Of a DNA stretch of 64,000 nt, positions 36,001 through 50,300 are shown one piece after another. Within the stretch, counting starts at the first letter, position 1. Every line of letters starts with the position of its first letter. The translations under genes were made by a program, and so were the position numbers. The notes below the pieces were generated by a model that was given only the letters and a program-made list of their open reading frames with translations, did not search any database and was not told the DNA's origin. This stretch comes from Diploscapter coronatus. Its lineage: Eukaryota > Nematoda > Chromadorea > Rhabditida > Rhabditidae. Where the stretch lies: assembly GCA_964036155.1 (NCBI GenBank), contig OZ038423.1:23575249-23639248 (forward strand). Direction: 5' to 3'.

Positions 36001-39000
36001 CATTCAAAGAAGTCATGAAAAGTGGAATTTGAAGAAGATTTGTAAAATGAGATGAGTATTGTTTCAAAGGTGAATGATTCAAGAAGTCTTTTCCAATAAT
36101 CCTGCGATGGCGATTACAGCTATTTAATAAAATGTGAACACTTTCAGCCCTCCCTTCGCTCCCAGATAATGAAGCACGACAATCAGCCCGCGAACCCGGC
36201 GACCCCTCAAAAAGGCGGCTTCCATGATCGAATGACGAATGGAGGTACAAGGGACAACATCCACAATGCCGACTACCTGTTTAGGTACACTTTTGAAAAA
36301 AGCTTTATTTTCAATTTTTGAGTTTTGTTTTAAATGTATTTTTGATAAGTCAAGTTTTAACCAGATTAAAAACGAGTGGAATTGTGAAAGCATTTAGTGA
36401 AATTTTGAAACATACTTGAACTCTTGGATAAAAATACGTCAATTTGATTAGTGAATTTGCGAATTTCAAAAGAATTTTCGAGTTTGTGAAACTTATCGAA
36501 GATATTTTCAGTCCTCCTCTGAAGCGACACAAGCGTTCGGTTAGTCCACTGGTGAAGGGCGAGTACTCGGAATATGTGCCGGTAAAACTTGAAAATTTTC
36601 AAGAATTTAAAAAATGAAAGAAAATTATTTTAAAAAGCAATGGTAAAAATTCCCAGCACTAGGTTAAAAAATTCATACCATTTTACAAGAAAAAATATCT
36701 GTATGCAAATAAAAAAGCGCAAATTTTCAGGACTATGTTCTGAAGAATCTGTCGGATGAGAGGAGAAAACGGCTGGAAATCGTGCAGGACAGATTCCAGA
36801 CAATCGGGCAGACAGCACCAATCATTCCCAACCAACTTCTCGATGTCCTTCAGAGGGAGTTCTGTTTAGTAAGTTGTTTTTCACTAATTGAATCTTTATC
36901 GATAGAAATATTAGTTGACTATTCTTATGGAAATTGTGAAGCTTTCCGAAAAAACTAAAGTGATTCTACTTGATGTTAGAAAAATAACAGCCTTGTTTGA
37001 TCGATTTTGGGGTATTAACCTGAATCGCGATTGACTAGTATTTATAGAAAGTTTGAAAAATTCGCAAAATATGATGAAAATAATAAGGTTTCTCTTGGTG
37101 AATTAACTTGAGTTTCCTTATTGGCTTAATCGAATTGATCTATATAATTAGCCTGAATCTTAATTGACTTTATGGAAATTTTGAAACATTTTTTAAAAAC
37201 CTCTCCTAATATGGCTCAGTCTTGGCAATTAAAAGTGCTTTCACTATTCTATTTTTACGTTTTTGTGAAACTTATTTCTATTTTTCAGGTGAAGCGCAGC
37301 GATCCTGGCAAATTCGTTCGCAACATTTTCGCCGCCAAGCAAAAGGAGGAAGTCGGAGAGAAACTAGCTGAAAATGCCGAGTGGATCGCAAAAAGGTCAA
37401 TTTTTTTTGAAAATTGAATCTTCTGAAATTAAAAATTTCCAGATTCACCCTTTTCATCAACGTTGCTGAATGCGACGCGCCGAGACTTCAGGCTACTTCT
37501 GGTAAATTTTTCAGAAATTAATTTTCGAAAAAGACACTTCAAATTTTTAAAAGTAAACTTATTTTCCGAGAAAGAAAAGATGTCTAGAAAGAAAAATTCA
37601 GGAGGCCGAAAAGCGTTCTTTAAATCGGCTGACTCTGAATTGGAGTTGGCGAGCAGAAAGACTCTGGAAACGGAGCAGCCACTCACCGACGCGGTGTTGC
37701 TGGCGAGAAAGTTGCAGTTCCCTGAACTCAGACTGATCGAGTATGACTGCGGTGAGTTTAAAATTTGAAATATTGAATAGGCTTCAACAACTGGATTTAT
37801 TCGGGAGAAGATATCTTTTATGTTCTCTTTTTTCCTACTCGAACTAAATTCCAAATGATGAAATGGAGAATATTCCTTCATTTACAAAAAGCGAAATTGA
37901 ATGATTTTTCTATATAGATTTCAAGAAAACTGCATTTATAACAATAAGGTTCTGGGGGTATTTCAGTTATGTAATTACGTTCGCATAAACTGTTAAAATA
38001 GCGATAAAATTCTGAAGATAATGTTCTCAGGCAAACTTCAAGTGATGTCCAGCCTGCTCAGAGAACTGTACCTCTACAAACATCGTTGTCTGATTTTCAC
38101 CCAGATGTCTCGAATGTTGGACGTCCTCCAAGCCTTCCTCTCCTACCACGGCTATCAGTACTTCAGACTTGATGGAACGACTGGAGTCGAGCAGAGACAG
38201 GTCAGAATTTTCTAGATTACTGTAGATTTTGGTATTTTGTCCATCGCACAAAAATCCAGAATTATTTAAATTTGAAAATCCAGAATTTGAACAACACCTG
38301 AAACATAATAAAAGAAAGGGAAAAACTTTGGTTATTTTCGGAGTTTATAACTTATCAAGTCAAGAAGATATTCTTTAAAACTCGCGAAATTTTAAAACAT
38401 ATTGAAAGTACGGAAATTTGTACTATTTTTTCGATTTTTACGGATTTGTAAGTTAACCAAATCAGCATGAAACGTTTTATAATCGAAAAAAAAATTTGAA
38501 ATACATTAAAAAATCGAGAAGATAAATTGGATATAAAATTTTCAGGCGATGATGGAGCGTTTCAACGCCGACCCGAAGATCTTCTGCTTCATCATGTCTA
38601 CTAGAGCGGGTGGAATCGGAGTGAACCTGACGGGTGCAGACACGGTGATCTTCTACGACTCCGACTGGAACTACACCATGGATGCACAGGCGCAGGACAG
38701 ATGTCATAGAGTTAGTGATAACAAATTTAGAGATATTTGCTAACAGCTATTCTTAGATGAAGGAATACATGAAATTCAAGACCCGTACTAAACCCCCTAA
38801 CTTTACCTCAGGTTAACTAGTCTAGATAACTCGATCTTCTCTGTATTTTGGGAGAGAGATAGAGTTAATCTGACCTGAGGGGAGTTTAGTACGGGCTCTG
38901 AAGATCCTGAAACATAGAAAAATTCGGCGTGAATAGAAGTTGAAAAATTAGATTTTTTTAGATTCCTATAGCGATCACTAATTAAATTGAAATGGGAAAA

Positions 39001-41373
39001 ATTAGAGTTCATAGATTCTTGAAACATCAAAAGTACTGGATTTGAATTTTTTTTATCTCACTTCCATCTTCTCACAATAATTAGACATTTTGAGGCAAAT
39101 ATTCCATAGAACTATGGAACCTACGTTTTTTTTGGAAAATTGATTGTTTCCAGATCGGTCAAACCCGAAACGTGACGATCTATCGCCTCATTTCGGAGAA
39201 GACCATCGAAGAGAACATCCTGAAGAAGGCTATGCAGAAAAGGAAGCTTGGCGAAGTGGCAATCGACGAGGCCGGATTCACGCCCGAGTTCTTCAAGAAA
39301 ACCGATAATATCAGGTAGTTTTTTACTGCAATCTTGGATGTGATATTTGTGGAGAATTGAGAAAAGCTACAACATATGTTTCAACATTTGATGAAGGTCT
39401 GATCTTTTGGGCACTGTTCGTTGTCCTAGTACCTTTCTAGTTAAAAAGAAAATTTTAACGGAGAATTCGATTTTGCGCTATTATCTAAATTTTATACAGA
39501 AGATCAAAAGATATTTTTTATGTGAAAGAACAAATTTTAGGGATCTCTTCGCGGGAGAGGAAGCGGTTGCAGACATCGTCGCTCCGGTCGAGGCTCCGAG
39601 AGATCAGAGGGAGTTGGAGAAGGTGGAAATTAGTTGTTTGAAAAAATACCCATTTTTGATTTTTTTCCCTTTCAAAAAGGGTGAAATTTATCCTAGAAAA
39701 AGGTTTTATTCTAATTTTTAAATTTTCTTGAAAATGAAAACAAAAATTGCAGGCTATGGCTTCCCTAGAAGACGAGCAGGACGTCGCAGCAACGAAAATC
39801 GCGACCGCGGAGGCCGGCGCCGACAAGGCCGAATTCGATGAGGCAGCAAAGTGGGCATTTTTTAACTTCAATTTTTTCCTAACCTTACTATCTTCGAACA
39901 AAAGCCTTTCAGAGCCGCACCGGTCAGCTTGCTGGGTTCAATTGATGAGGCAGCAGATGAGAAATACATCGAACTCATCAATCAGGTGGGTGAAGTTGTT
40001 TTCATATAACAAGTTTAAAAATCAGGGTTCTGGTCTATTTTCAATTTTTGGTGAAGTTTTAAAACGTATCTAATTGTAAGAAAAGATTTTGAAGTGTTTT
40101 TTTCTTCTTGAATTTTTGTGATTACAGAATGCAACACTTAGCAAAAGTCCTTAAGCTTTTAATGCAAACATTGTATAGCACACTTCTGTTAGATTTTACA
40201 TAACTTATGGAGCATACTCAAAACAGTTTGAAAACGGCTATCTATTATTTATTTTGTAATCACAAATGCACCGTATAACAGAATACGTTCAACGTTTCTG
40301 AGTTTGAAACATAAGAAATTCAAGAAAAAAACTTTCGACTTTCAGCTGAAACCGATCGAACGATACGCGATAAACTGCCTCGAGGCCGAGTACAAGCCCG
40401 AATTCGAGGAGGATCTCAGAGAGACCGAGGTTGGATTTAAACATGTTTTGTTTTGAATTTTTAAAGGGTGTTTCTGGAAAAGGCCTATTTTTATTTTGCT
40501 TGTTTTAATAGGCCCTTTCAAAACGTGAACATCTCGACAATTTTACATCGGGTTTCAATTATCTTGGTCTACAAAGATTACAAAAAATATTCTTAGGCTC
40601 TGATCGACCAGCAGAAAGAGGAATGGGTGCGCTCTCATGAGAAGGCTATAGAGGACATCGAATCCGTGGACGATGAAAAGCCCGACAACATCGAGGACAA
40701 CCTCTACATCGGCGGCACGCTCCTTGATGAGGTACGCAACAAATCCTCCCTCAAAAAACCTCCAAATTCCTCTGCCTCTCAAAAACCCCTTCGGGTCTCC
40801 TCCCGTAGGGCCTTGCTCGACTCGCTCTCAGCCACCAAGCCTTCCCCGCCCCAGAAAAGTGAGAAAAGTGCTCCGAAGGTCTCGATTACGCCAAAATCCA
40901 AACCGCCAACCCCGGTGAATTTAACAAGTTCCACTCCAAAATCAGAGTTCAAAAAGCCAACCCTCACCCCGAACCTGAGCCAGAAAAAGCCTCTCAAAAA
41001 TGTCGGCGGAGCCCCGAAGGGCTCTCCGATTGTCACCCCGCCGAGGTCTTCGTTTGGACGACAGATCAAAGCCTCATCACGACTCAAAGAAACCTCCCCA
41101 CCGCCAGGACTCGCAGGACTGGTCGCAAGGCTCCATAGGTCTACTTCCGGGTCGACCTCGAGCGCGACGTCCCCAACAACGATGCCGACTTCCGGAACGC
41201 TGAAGCTGCCAACGACGCCATCTGACGTCATCGTACAGTCTCCGAGACGCTCAGTGACGTTCGCAAACCCACCAACCTCAGCCGTCAAGAAAATCGACAA
41301 GGAAGAAAGCGAAAAGCCGAAAGGAAGGGGCAGACCACCCAAGAAGTCGAACTCCCTCGGAAGATCGACCTAA
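27074..41373 (+). CDS. ssl-1: SSL-1/Domino-type remodeller, short isoform with AT-hook tail
   Basis: If the donor at 40732 is not used, exon 42 (from 40597) stays open for 642 more bases to a TAA at 41371-41373. This gives about 1908 residues with the same HSA and ATPase core. The 213 extra residues are Pro/Ser/Lys/Thr-rich and end with GRGRPPKK (about 1893-1900), a canonical AT-hook DNA-minor-groove motif, preceded by many SP and TP sites. Absence of stops over 214 codons in AT-rich DNA, GC-richer third positions and the AT-hook all argue for real coding. AATAAA signals at 41653-41658 and 42039-42044 could end this mRNA. Drosophila Domino has two such C-terminal isoforms, and vertebrates divide the roles between SRCAP (AT-hooks) and EP400 (SANT, poly-Gln). 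The isoform is inferred from sequence only. Confidence 0.75.
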
Positions 41374-44300
41374 GGATTTGGATTTCAGGAACTATTTCAG
41401 GTTTTTCAGACACCCCCAAAACCTAAAATTTCCTTAAAAAGCCTTTTTATTTCAACTATTTCTCAAAAACTTATGGGTCTATTTTGACAAAAATCGGGTC
41501 TTTTCCAGCAGAAATACAACTTCATGTCTTATTCTAATTTTTTGGTGAAATTCCGAGTAATCTTCGATTTTTTAAACTTGATCAACGATTTGACCGGTAA
41601 CTTAAATATATTTTAACGTGTATTGGTAAGGTACACGAGGTTAGGAGTGACAAATAAAAAAATATTACTCCAAAAATGTTCTGTAAATTTTAAATCCACT
41701 CCCAAAATTTACCGATTTTAAAACCCCCCAACTTATTTCTGAACCCGTTTCTAGTTGTAGTTTTATTAGTGTTTTGATCTGAGTGTTTTATGTTTACTTT
41801 CCGAAAATTTTAAATAAGAGCCTTATCTCTTTTAATTTGTTGAAAAGGGCTTTTATTACGAATTTTCCAAAATCTCTGATCTTTTGAATCTGAATTTGAT
41901 GATCAATTGTGATTCTTTTTGAAATTTTCTGGAAGCATCTTTTCAAAAAAACCTAACTGATTTCCAGAAATTTTCACCGATTTTATTGTTGATTTGATCC
42001 GTTTTTGCCGGGACTTTTATTTGATTTTCATCGAGAAAAATAAAGTCTTTTCGTCCCAAGATTTGTAATTTCGTTCGATTTTCTATACGGAGTGCCGAAA
42101 GAGCACCGCCATGAATTTTCAGATTCTAGCCCTCGTTCCTCTCAATTTTCCAGAAGCTTCCGGAACTTTTCTAGAAAGTTTCCAAATTTGGGAACTTTTC
42201 TGGAAGTTTCAGAAAATTTCCTAAATTCTAGCTTCTAGAGCAATTTCTGAATAGCGTCGGCACTTCGTATAATAAATTTATGATTTTTTAAATTTCACAA
42301 AAAAATTTTTAAAATAAGCGTTATTCGGGAGTTGTGAAAAAAGAAAAAAAAAAAGTAAAATTGAGATGAATGAGAGCGAGAATTGAAAATTTCGTATAGA
42401 AAATTAAGCGAAATTGAATTCGGGGAGAAAGCGATTTTATTTTCTTTTGAAAAAAACGGAAAATTTGAATTTTGAGAGGCAGGGAGGAGGTTTAATTAAA
42501 TTATTTTGTTGAAAAAAGTGCGAATTTAGAATATTGGAAAGTTTTCAGATCCTAGCCGAGGGGCCGGAACCGTTCGTCAATGACTACATGCCGGTAAGGT
42601 TCTTTATTATTTTGCACATAAATGCTTATAACAATTATCAAAGTATAACACGATTGATGAAATGAATGTTTGATTTATTATCAACTCTCTTGAAACATTT
42701 TTGAAGCGAAATGCAATTAATTTCGTTGAAAGAAAATAGAATGCGCTCCACGAAACACTCGTTTGATGAAATTTATACCAGCGTTAGGTAATAATTTTGC
42801 TCTTCGCACACCTCTCAGAATAGTCTTACTTTCAAAATTCCAGTATGTTTCACGGAATTCGCGTTTTAATTCACGTTAAACTCGAATAATTTTCGTTCAA
42901 TATAGTCTAGTTAGCTAAGATAATGTTGTTTCTTCAAAAATCGACCGTTTCGTAGAATTTTTATTTTATTTTCTAAAAATATCAATTATTAGTTCTTTTA
43001 TGATGTGTTTTCATTAACCAAAATGAAATCGTTTTATTTTTCAGATATGGATGCCTCTTACTCCACCCCTATCAGATGGAGCGTATCAGGACGAATTTGA
43101 TATCTACGTGGACGATACATTCGACCTGATCTATGAATTGGACCCTTTGAACGAGTCCAGACTACCCTCGACGATCTACGAACTCCACAAACCGTTTATC
43201 AAACCGTCCAGCCCACAAAAACGTTCGTTTCTATTTATTTTTTTAGGAAATTGCGGGTTAATATTTTTTTTAAAGAAAGTGCTCTTTCAAAGAACCAATT
43301 TTGCAGAAAAATGATCGTTTTATAAAAATATGGACTACGTATTGTGAATTTATCAAAATTCATAAATTTGATCCATTTTCGAGCCTCCGAAACTTATTTT
43401 ACAATTGTTTTAAGTTTATTTCTGCAATCACTTTAATGTTTCACGAAGACATTTTGAGAAACTAGTTCTTTTCTAACCTTGCTTCGAATAGTTTTTGTAA
43501 TCTCAACTCACCGCATTCTTAATATTATCGTCATAAATTTTCCAAAGATTTATCATTATTTTGAAACTTGTTTAAAAATCTCTAAATTTTCGATTTCCAG
43601 AGGTCCATCACCACTCTGGATCTTCTCAGTACGATTTAACTGATGCGGACCGGCCTCATCAGACTTCGGGAGTTAATGCTTCTGGGCCTTACAGTAAGAA
43701 TGTTTAATCAAAATTAAAGAAAATAGAAAATTCAGAAGCCTCAGCCACGGCGACCATTGACAAGAGCGAGTTCGATATATATGGAATCGACGAATTCGAG
43801 ACTCGGAAAAATGGTCGGCTATTTTTATTTAATTCTCTTTATAGTTCATTTTTAATTATTATCAACACTGAATTTGCAAAGAAAATCTGTGTATTTATAG
43901 TTTCTTTAAAACATTTAAAATTTTTGTGAAACTAGTTCTCATCATGACCGAATTAATCTAACAACGGCATCGAAATTCCATCGTTTTAGAAGGTTTTTGA
44001 AACGTATTTCAAATTTCCCGAAATAGTTTTCACTTACAATCTAATGGCGTGGTTGAAAATCGCTCATTTTAAAAAGATTCCTGAAACGTATTTGAAATTT
44101 CGGCAATATAACTCACGAACTAATAGCAATTTGAGGAGAAAATGATCATTTTATGATATTTTTGAAGATTCTTTAAAAAAAGCTCTTAAAGGCTCCTTCC
44201 ATTATAATATGCATAGAAGGAAGACTAATTCATGATTTTTGAAACATAGCTGGATAATTTTTTTTAAAATTTGAACATAAAAATTCAGAAGTCCACGAAA

Positions 44301-47300
44301 GCAAATCGCGAAGGGAGAGGCAACGGCCCCAGGCCGCCCGATCGAATGAACAGACCCGACGAATGGAGGCTTTACCCGCTGCACCCCCACCACATCCAGG
44401 TACAATTTTAAGCTTTAAAAATGAGTCAGAATTGTTTTCAAATTTTATGCAAGATTTAATTAATTCCAGCTTTAAAAAAAATTTTATTTCAGAAAGGGAG
44501 GAACTTGATTATGAAGGACCTGAGTGGACGATTCTTGAGGATCTGGAATTGCTCAATGTAAGTGATTTTAAAATCAGAATATCACTGTTTAAAGGATCCA
44601 ACAATTTAGTATCAACTTTGGTCAAATTTAAAGATATTTTGATGCTTATTTGAACAACTTACAAACACAGGCTCTAATGAAAATTTTCATTTTTTCTAAT
44701 CTTCAGAACATTGATGAATTTTAAAGGGAAATTTTCGTATGCACATAATATTTAACTAATAATAATAATAAAACTTCTTTATTTGAGGCGGTGAAAGCCG
44801 AAGAAGAGAAGGGTCATCAGCTACACAAAACCAAGGAGTCCGGCCTCATGTTCAACTGGGAGATTATCGCCTATCTCGTCAACCGGGTGTCCCATTTTTA
44901 TCGGTCAGACTTTTAAACCATTTTCCAACGTATTAACTCATTTTGACTATTTTTTCTACTTCCTGAACGTAGTTTTAGAATCCTTGAAACGTATTACACT
45001 CCTTTTTACTTACGAGTTTTATTTATAATAGTCATCATATTTCCATCAAATTCTTTAGAAACCCGAAAGATTTAATAGATTAAAAACATCAAACGATCGT
45101 TACTATTATATATCCATTCCTAAGAATAATACTACCAAGAGATTATCAAGAATACTTGATGAGATATGTTTCAGTTCACCCCGCCAATGCAGTATTCGGT
45201 ACCAACTTTCAATCCGAACCAGGGAGCAGGGTATCGTTGTCGCTTTCGATCCTGTTACTCAGGTAAAAATTTAATTTTTTAAATAAAAAAGGATAAAATT
45301 TAGAAAAATGAAAATTTATAAAAGTTTGAGAAGTTAACGGAAAATGATTTTCAGAAACAACGCAAAGTCAACGTCTCTCAAGTGGAGCTTTGTAAGATTC
45401 TTTCTATTCTTAATTTATTTCTAAAGAAAGTGATGTCTCGAAAATTTAGAATTAAAATTTTTCAGCCCATATGAGAAAAGGCCGCGTGACGACCCAACAA
45501 ATGTACGACCACGACGCAAACAGGATTCAATCGAACAAGTGGATCAACCGGTTTAAGGTCGATTTTAACTTTGTATTTTTATATTGTGTAACATCTTGAA
45601 AACTCGTCGGACTTTTAGAATGGAATATAATTTTTGTAAAGAAAAAAGAGTGCACTTTTAAATTTTTAATTTTCAGTTGATCAAGCAGCAAATGGCTAGA
45701 CACATGAGCGCTTTCCGACGAGGGCCTTTCGGTAATTTTTTCATTTTGAATTTGTTTGGTTGTTAAAAATGACATCTTTTCAGACGAGAACATCGTAAAA
45801 TCAGTGCAAGGGGTTCTGGTTCCAGAGCAAATGACGAAACTGTCGTCTCTGTGCGTAGACTACCATAACCCGATGGCTCTAGCGGACATAATTAAAACTC
45901 AGGTTTGATTTATCTTTTTCATTTTGTATCTAATCAAAATAATTACTATTCGACTCATTAGATTTTGAATATGTAAGATGTTTGAAACTTATTTAGAATT
46001 TTTGAAGAGTTGTAATGGTGCAGCCCAAAAAAGAGAGTAATCGTGTAGCTTTAAACCAGAAATTAGGGATTAAATGAAACTTATCTGAAGTTTAAGGAAA
46101 GGGGTTTAAAATATTTTCAGGAAGAAAAGGCCTACACCCACATAGTTCAGCAAACGGAGAAGAGAAAAGCCGATAAAGTGCCTAGTGAAGAACGACCGGT
46201 AACAATTTATTCCGTTAAAAATATTTGTTTTTAATTTTAAATTGTCATGAAACAATGAATGTAGCACTTTGAGTGTTATACGTTTTATTTAAATCATTTC
46301 TGAAGCCAATTTATTTTAGTCAAATTTTCAGAGAATTAAAGAAATTAATTTCCAGCCCTCCCCACTTCCGTTCTTCTTGCTGCCTCGGAAATGTGCAGTG
46401 CCGAAAGATGCGAAAGGCGTCGTGATAGAAAGGCATCCACTCTTCATGGAAATGCTGCCGATTTGTGTAGGTTTTTTAGTGTTTTTAACTATAGGAAAGC
46501 GACATCGAATGTTCAAATATTGTCTTTTTAATGAAATTCCGAAGAATAGATTCTTTCGTACTATATTAGGTGCATTTGGAAAGCTAGAATCATTTGAGCA
46601 TCGGTATTTGCAAATTAAAGACATTTGAAACGAATTTGTAGCATTTTGAAAGACAATAGGTCATAGACTTTTCTAGCCCTTCTAAAGATTTTTTAGGCCT
46701 TACGTTATTTATTAACTACTACTAAAGCGAATTTTACTCGTTTGAATTCAATGAACTTTGAAACCTATCCCAAATTTTGGAAAGATAGACCACAAGCTTC
46801 ATAATATTTCCAATGCTCATTTGTTTGATTTGTATTCTTTAATGTTTACCTATCAAAATGAACTCTTTCGATTTCAATTACTTTTGAGCCTATTTTTTCT
46901 AGTTAAAAAATTCAATTTCAGCCTCCAGTCACGTTCCCTCCTTCTCAACAAATGCAGGCACAAGGCGCAGCGAGGATGAACATTCAAGGGCAGGGACATT
47001 CACAAGGTGCACCTGTGACTTCGCAACAACAACCAGGGGGAAATCAACAACAAATAACCCAGGATGGACAGGTAGATTTTGAAAATTTATTTTTGAAGAT
47101 CAAAATTTGAATCGAAAGAATACTAGAAGGCAACGATGGCAGAAAATTATGAGCTTTTCTGAAACATAGATTTTTAATTTTTTGAAAACAGAAAAGCAAT
47201 CTTATTATCGGAGGCGCAATATTTGAAAGATTTCTGGTTTTCTTGAAACACATCAAAAGTATTTCTGTGAAATTACCTTCCTTCGAATACCAACTACAAA

Positions 47301-50300
47301 TTACTCCTTATCTTTCCATTTGATTAAATTTGCTAAAAGTTAAAATTCTCAGCCCCTACCCCGACGGGCGCCCCCATCATCGAGTCAGGCCTCAATGGGC
47401 AGCGCCGTGTCGCAGCCCTCGACTTCTTCTGCGCCCCACGGATATGTCGTAGTGACAGGAGGACAGGTCAGTACGGCAGGTGCAGAAATCCAACAGGCTC
47501 AGAGAGTGCAGGTGAGAGATTTCTTTTCTAGTCTTATGGATAATAGGATTATTGGAGTACGAGATAGAAAAAGAGATTTTTAGGGTTATTGAGACATAGC
47601 GAAAAAGTCAAAATAATGTAAAGAGGAATTTTTGAAGATTTTCGAAGTTGAGTTAGACGCATCTAATTGAACAGAAAGAGAAACTTAGGGATATTTTAGA
47701 TTTTTCTGAAGCATATCGGAAATGTTGAAAGGAATATGCGAAATCTCTAAATTAACCAGTGAAAAAGAAAAAGAAACGTAAAGACAGTCACTTGAGAATA
47801 TTTATAATGTTTTTGAAACATACGAAGAGATTTGTAGAGGTAGAATTAATAAGTTTTAAGAATCGCATAGTCCCTATAGTATCCTTCTTTAGTAGGATTA
47901 CAACAGGTTTATTCTAATTCAGCAAGTACCCTCTCGTTCTTCGGATTCCGGTTCGTCTCAATCAGGTGCGATGCCACCGACAACTCAGGTACAAAATTCA
48001 TAGACGATTTTTAATTCTAAATTTAGAATTTACCTTGAAATAAAAGTTATCTCCAATTTTAGGAAAATTATGAATTTCAAACTTTAGGCCGTCTATCGCT
48101 CGCTCGGCAGTTCACAGCTCGGGGCGAATCAACAAGTCGGGCAAAATCAAATGACCGCAATTATTCAACAGGTTCGATTTCTCAAATAGTAGTTTTTGAA
48201 AAGAAGCTAAATCGACTTTTCAGGTTAAACGAACCCAAGGCTCTACCGCAACGACGATGCATGTTCAAAGGGTGAGCAATTTTTTAGTTTATTTTCCGAA
48301 TGAATTGTATTTCCAACAAAATATACGAATAATATTTCAAGAAATTTCTCCTCAAAACTGTTAGGCATGTAGAAGAGATTTCATCACAAAAAGACCATAT
48401 CTATGAATAAGTTACGGATTTCGCTCAAAATACTACGGTTTTATTTAATTTTAATATAGAAGATAATGTTGCAGGGCCCAGTCGGCTACATGGCTACCGG
48501 TGCGACTCAACAACAAGGCCAATCTCAGGTATAATTTTGAAATTCAATAATAGCTTGGAATCTAAGGTAGATGATGACAAATAAGGAAACAATAGGTCAA
48601 TTTTTCTATTTTTTAAATTCTAGGGCCAGAACGTCTACTCGCAGGTGATCGTGCAGCAGAGCCGAGGCGCAACAGCAACGGGCCCTGGACAGGGAGAGCC
48701 CATCAGGAGACCTGTGCAAAGGGTCGCTGGGGCGGTAGGGAAAATCGATTTATTTCCAAACGAATCAAATCGGAACTAGGCGATTTTGAATAGCTATTTG
48801 AACATTTTGTGAAACTTATTGACTTATTGAACTCGGAGATTTTCTTCAAAGGTTTTATTAATTATTCGACGAAGAAATCAATGAGTAATCAAATTCCGAC
48901 ATTTATTTTATGTGAACTATTTGAAACATATCTTAAGAATTATTTAGAATTTGTTCTTTGAAAGATAGATACAAATTCAGCCCGGCCGAATGTACGCGTC
49001 CGGTGATCGGTTTGTGATGAGTTCATCGGGGCAACAAGCAGCTGGTGGCAGTGGCACTCCATCGCAAATGCGGCTCGTTCCATCTGGACAGAGAATTGTT
49101 GCAGGAGGACAACAGAGTGGGGCTAATCAGGTACGGGATTTTTTTGTATCTTAATTTGATGGAAATTTATTTATTTACTTTCCTATTATGAAAAAAATTA
49201 AAATCTATTTTTTCTAAAGATTTGAGGGAGAAACTTACTCTTCCTAGAAATTTGAAAGAAAATGTTTCAGGGCCAACAAATCCAAATCGCTCAGGGAGGA
49301 AGTGGTCAGACGGTTCAAGCGCCAAAACGGATGCAACCAGGAGGGCAGGTTGGAAATTCTCAAAATTTCGTGTTTTCGATGTTTCAAGGAAATAGCATAA
49401 TCATTTTGAAAAACCAGAGTTAGTCAGTTTAGTTTTTCTTTAGATTTTTGAAAGCAATTAATCTTTCAAGAGAATGAGCCTTGTATGTTTCACGATTTTC
49501 ATAAATATTAGTGAGAAGGGTCTGAATTATCGATTAATAGATCTAGAGGAAAATAAAATAAAATTTGCAGATAACAAGTGGCATGCTCCTACAAAGACCC
49601 GGAGCCGCTCAACAAGCCGGCACTCAACAGATTCGATCCAACACGATTCAAGGGTAATTTTTCGAAGAAAAATTATATTTGTATTTATTTTTCTTTGAAT
49701 TCAGCCGCTACACCCAGCCGCGAATCATGGTGACAAATACTGGAGCGGCCGGTCAAATTCGCCAAACCGTGCAGCAGCCACAAGGTGGAACTGACAAAGA
49801 AAAAATAAAACTAGAAAATGTTGTTAAAAAATAAAAATAAAAATCTAGGAAAAATAAATAATTTCTTAAATCTCAGGAACCACGATGCGACAAATCCTAT
49901 CGCGACCGATGGGCGGTTCTACCGGTCAGATGGTCGCCAGAGGCAGTGGCGGATCGCCGCAAACCCAAACCGTTGCTCAGGTCAGCATATTTTATTTATT
50001 TATTTTAAAATCAGCCTATTGTTCAGTCTGAACGTTGAACAAAGCAATTGAGTTTTTATATGGTTTTTTTCTGAAACATACACAAAAGTTTCTATTCTTA
50101 GAAAATTTAAAGAAGGAAACACTTTCAGGTGCTCCTAGCCCCACCCACCACGTCATCCGAAGGCGGCACGTCGACTTCCCAGCCGTCCTCGGTAGGCCCG
50201 CCCACATCCTCTGTCTCGTCCTCGGCGTCCTCGCCCCTTTCGGGACCACCCCAACTCCAGCCCCAGGTCATTCATCAGGTTGCAATTTTGGAAATCTCTT

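Noticed and set aside
37429..37881. 150-codon - strand open frame
   Set aside because: It overlaps SSL-1 exons on the + strand and crosses introns; it has no similarity to a known family.
40779..41342. 187-codon - strand open frame
   Set aside because: It is the antisense shadow of the AT-hook tail of SSL-1; codon bias on the + strand explains the open antisense frame.
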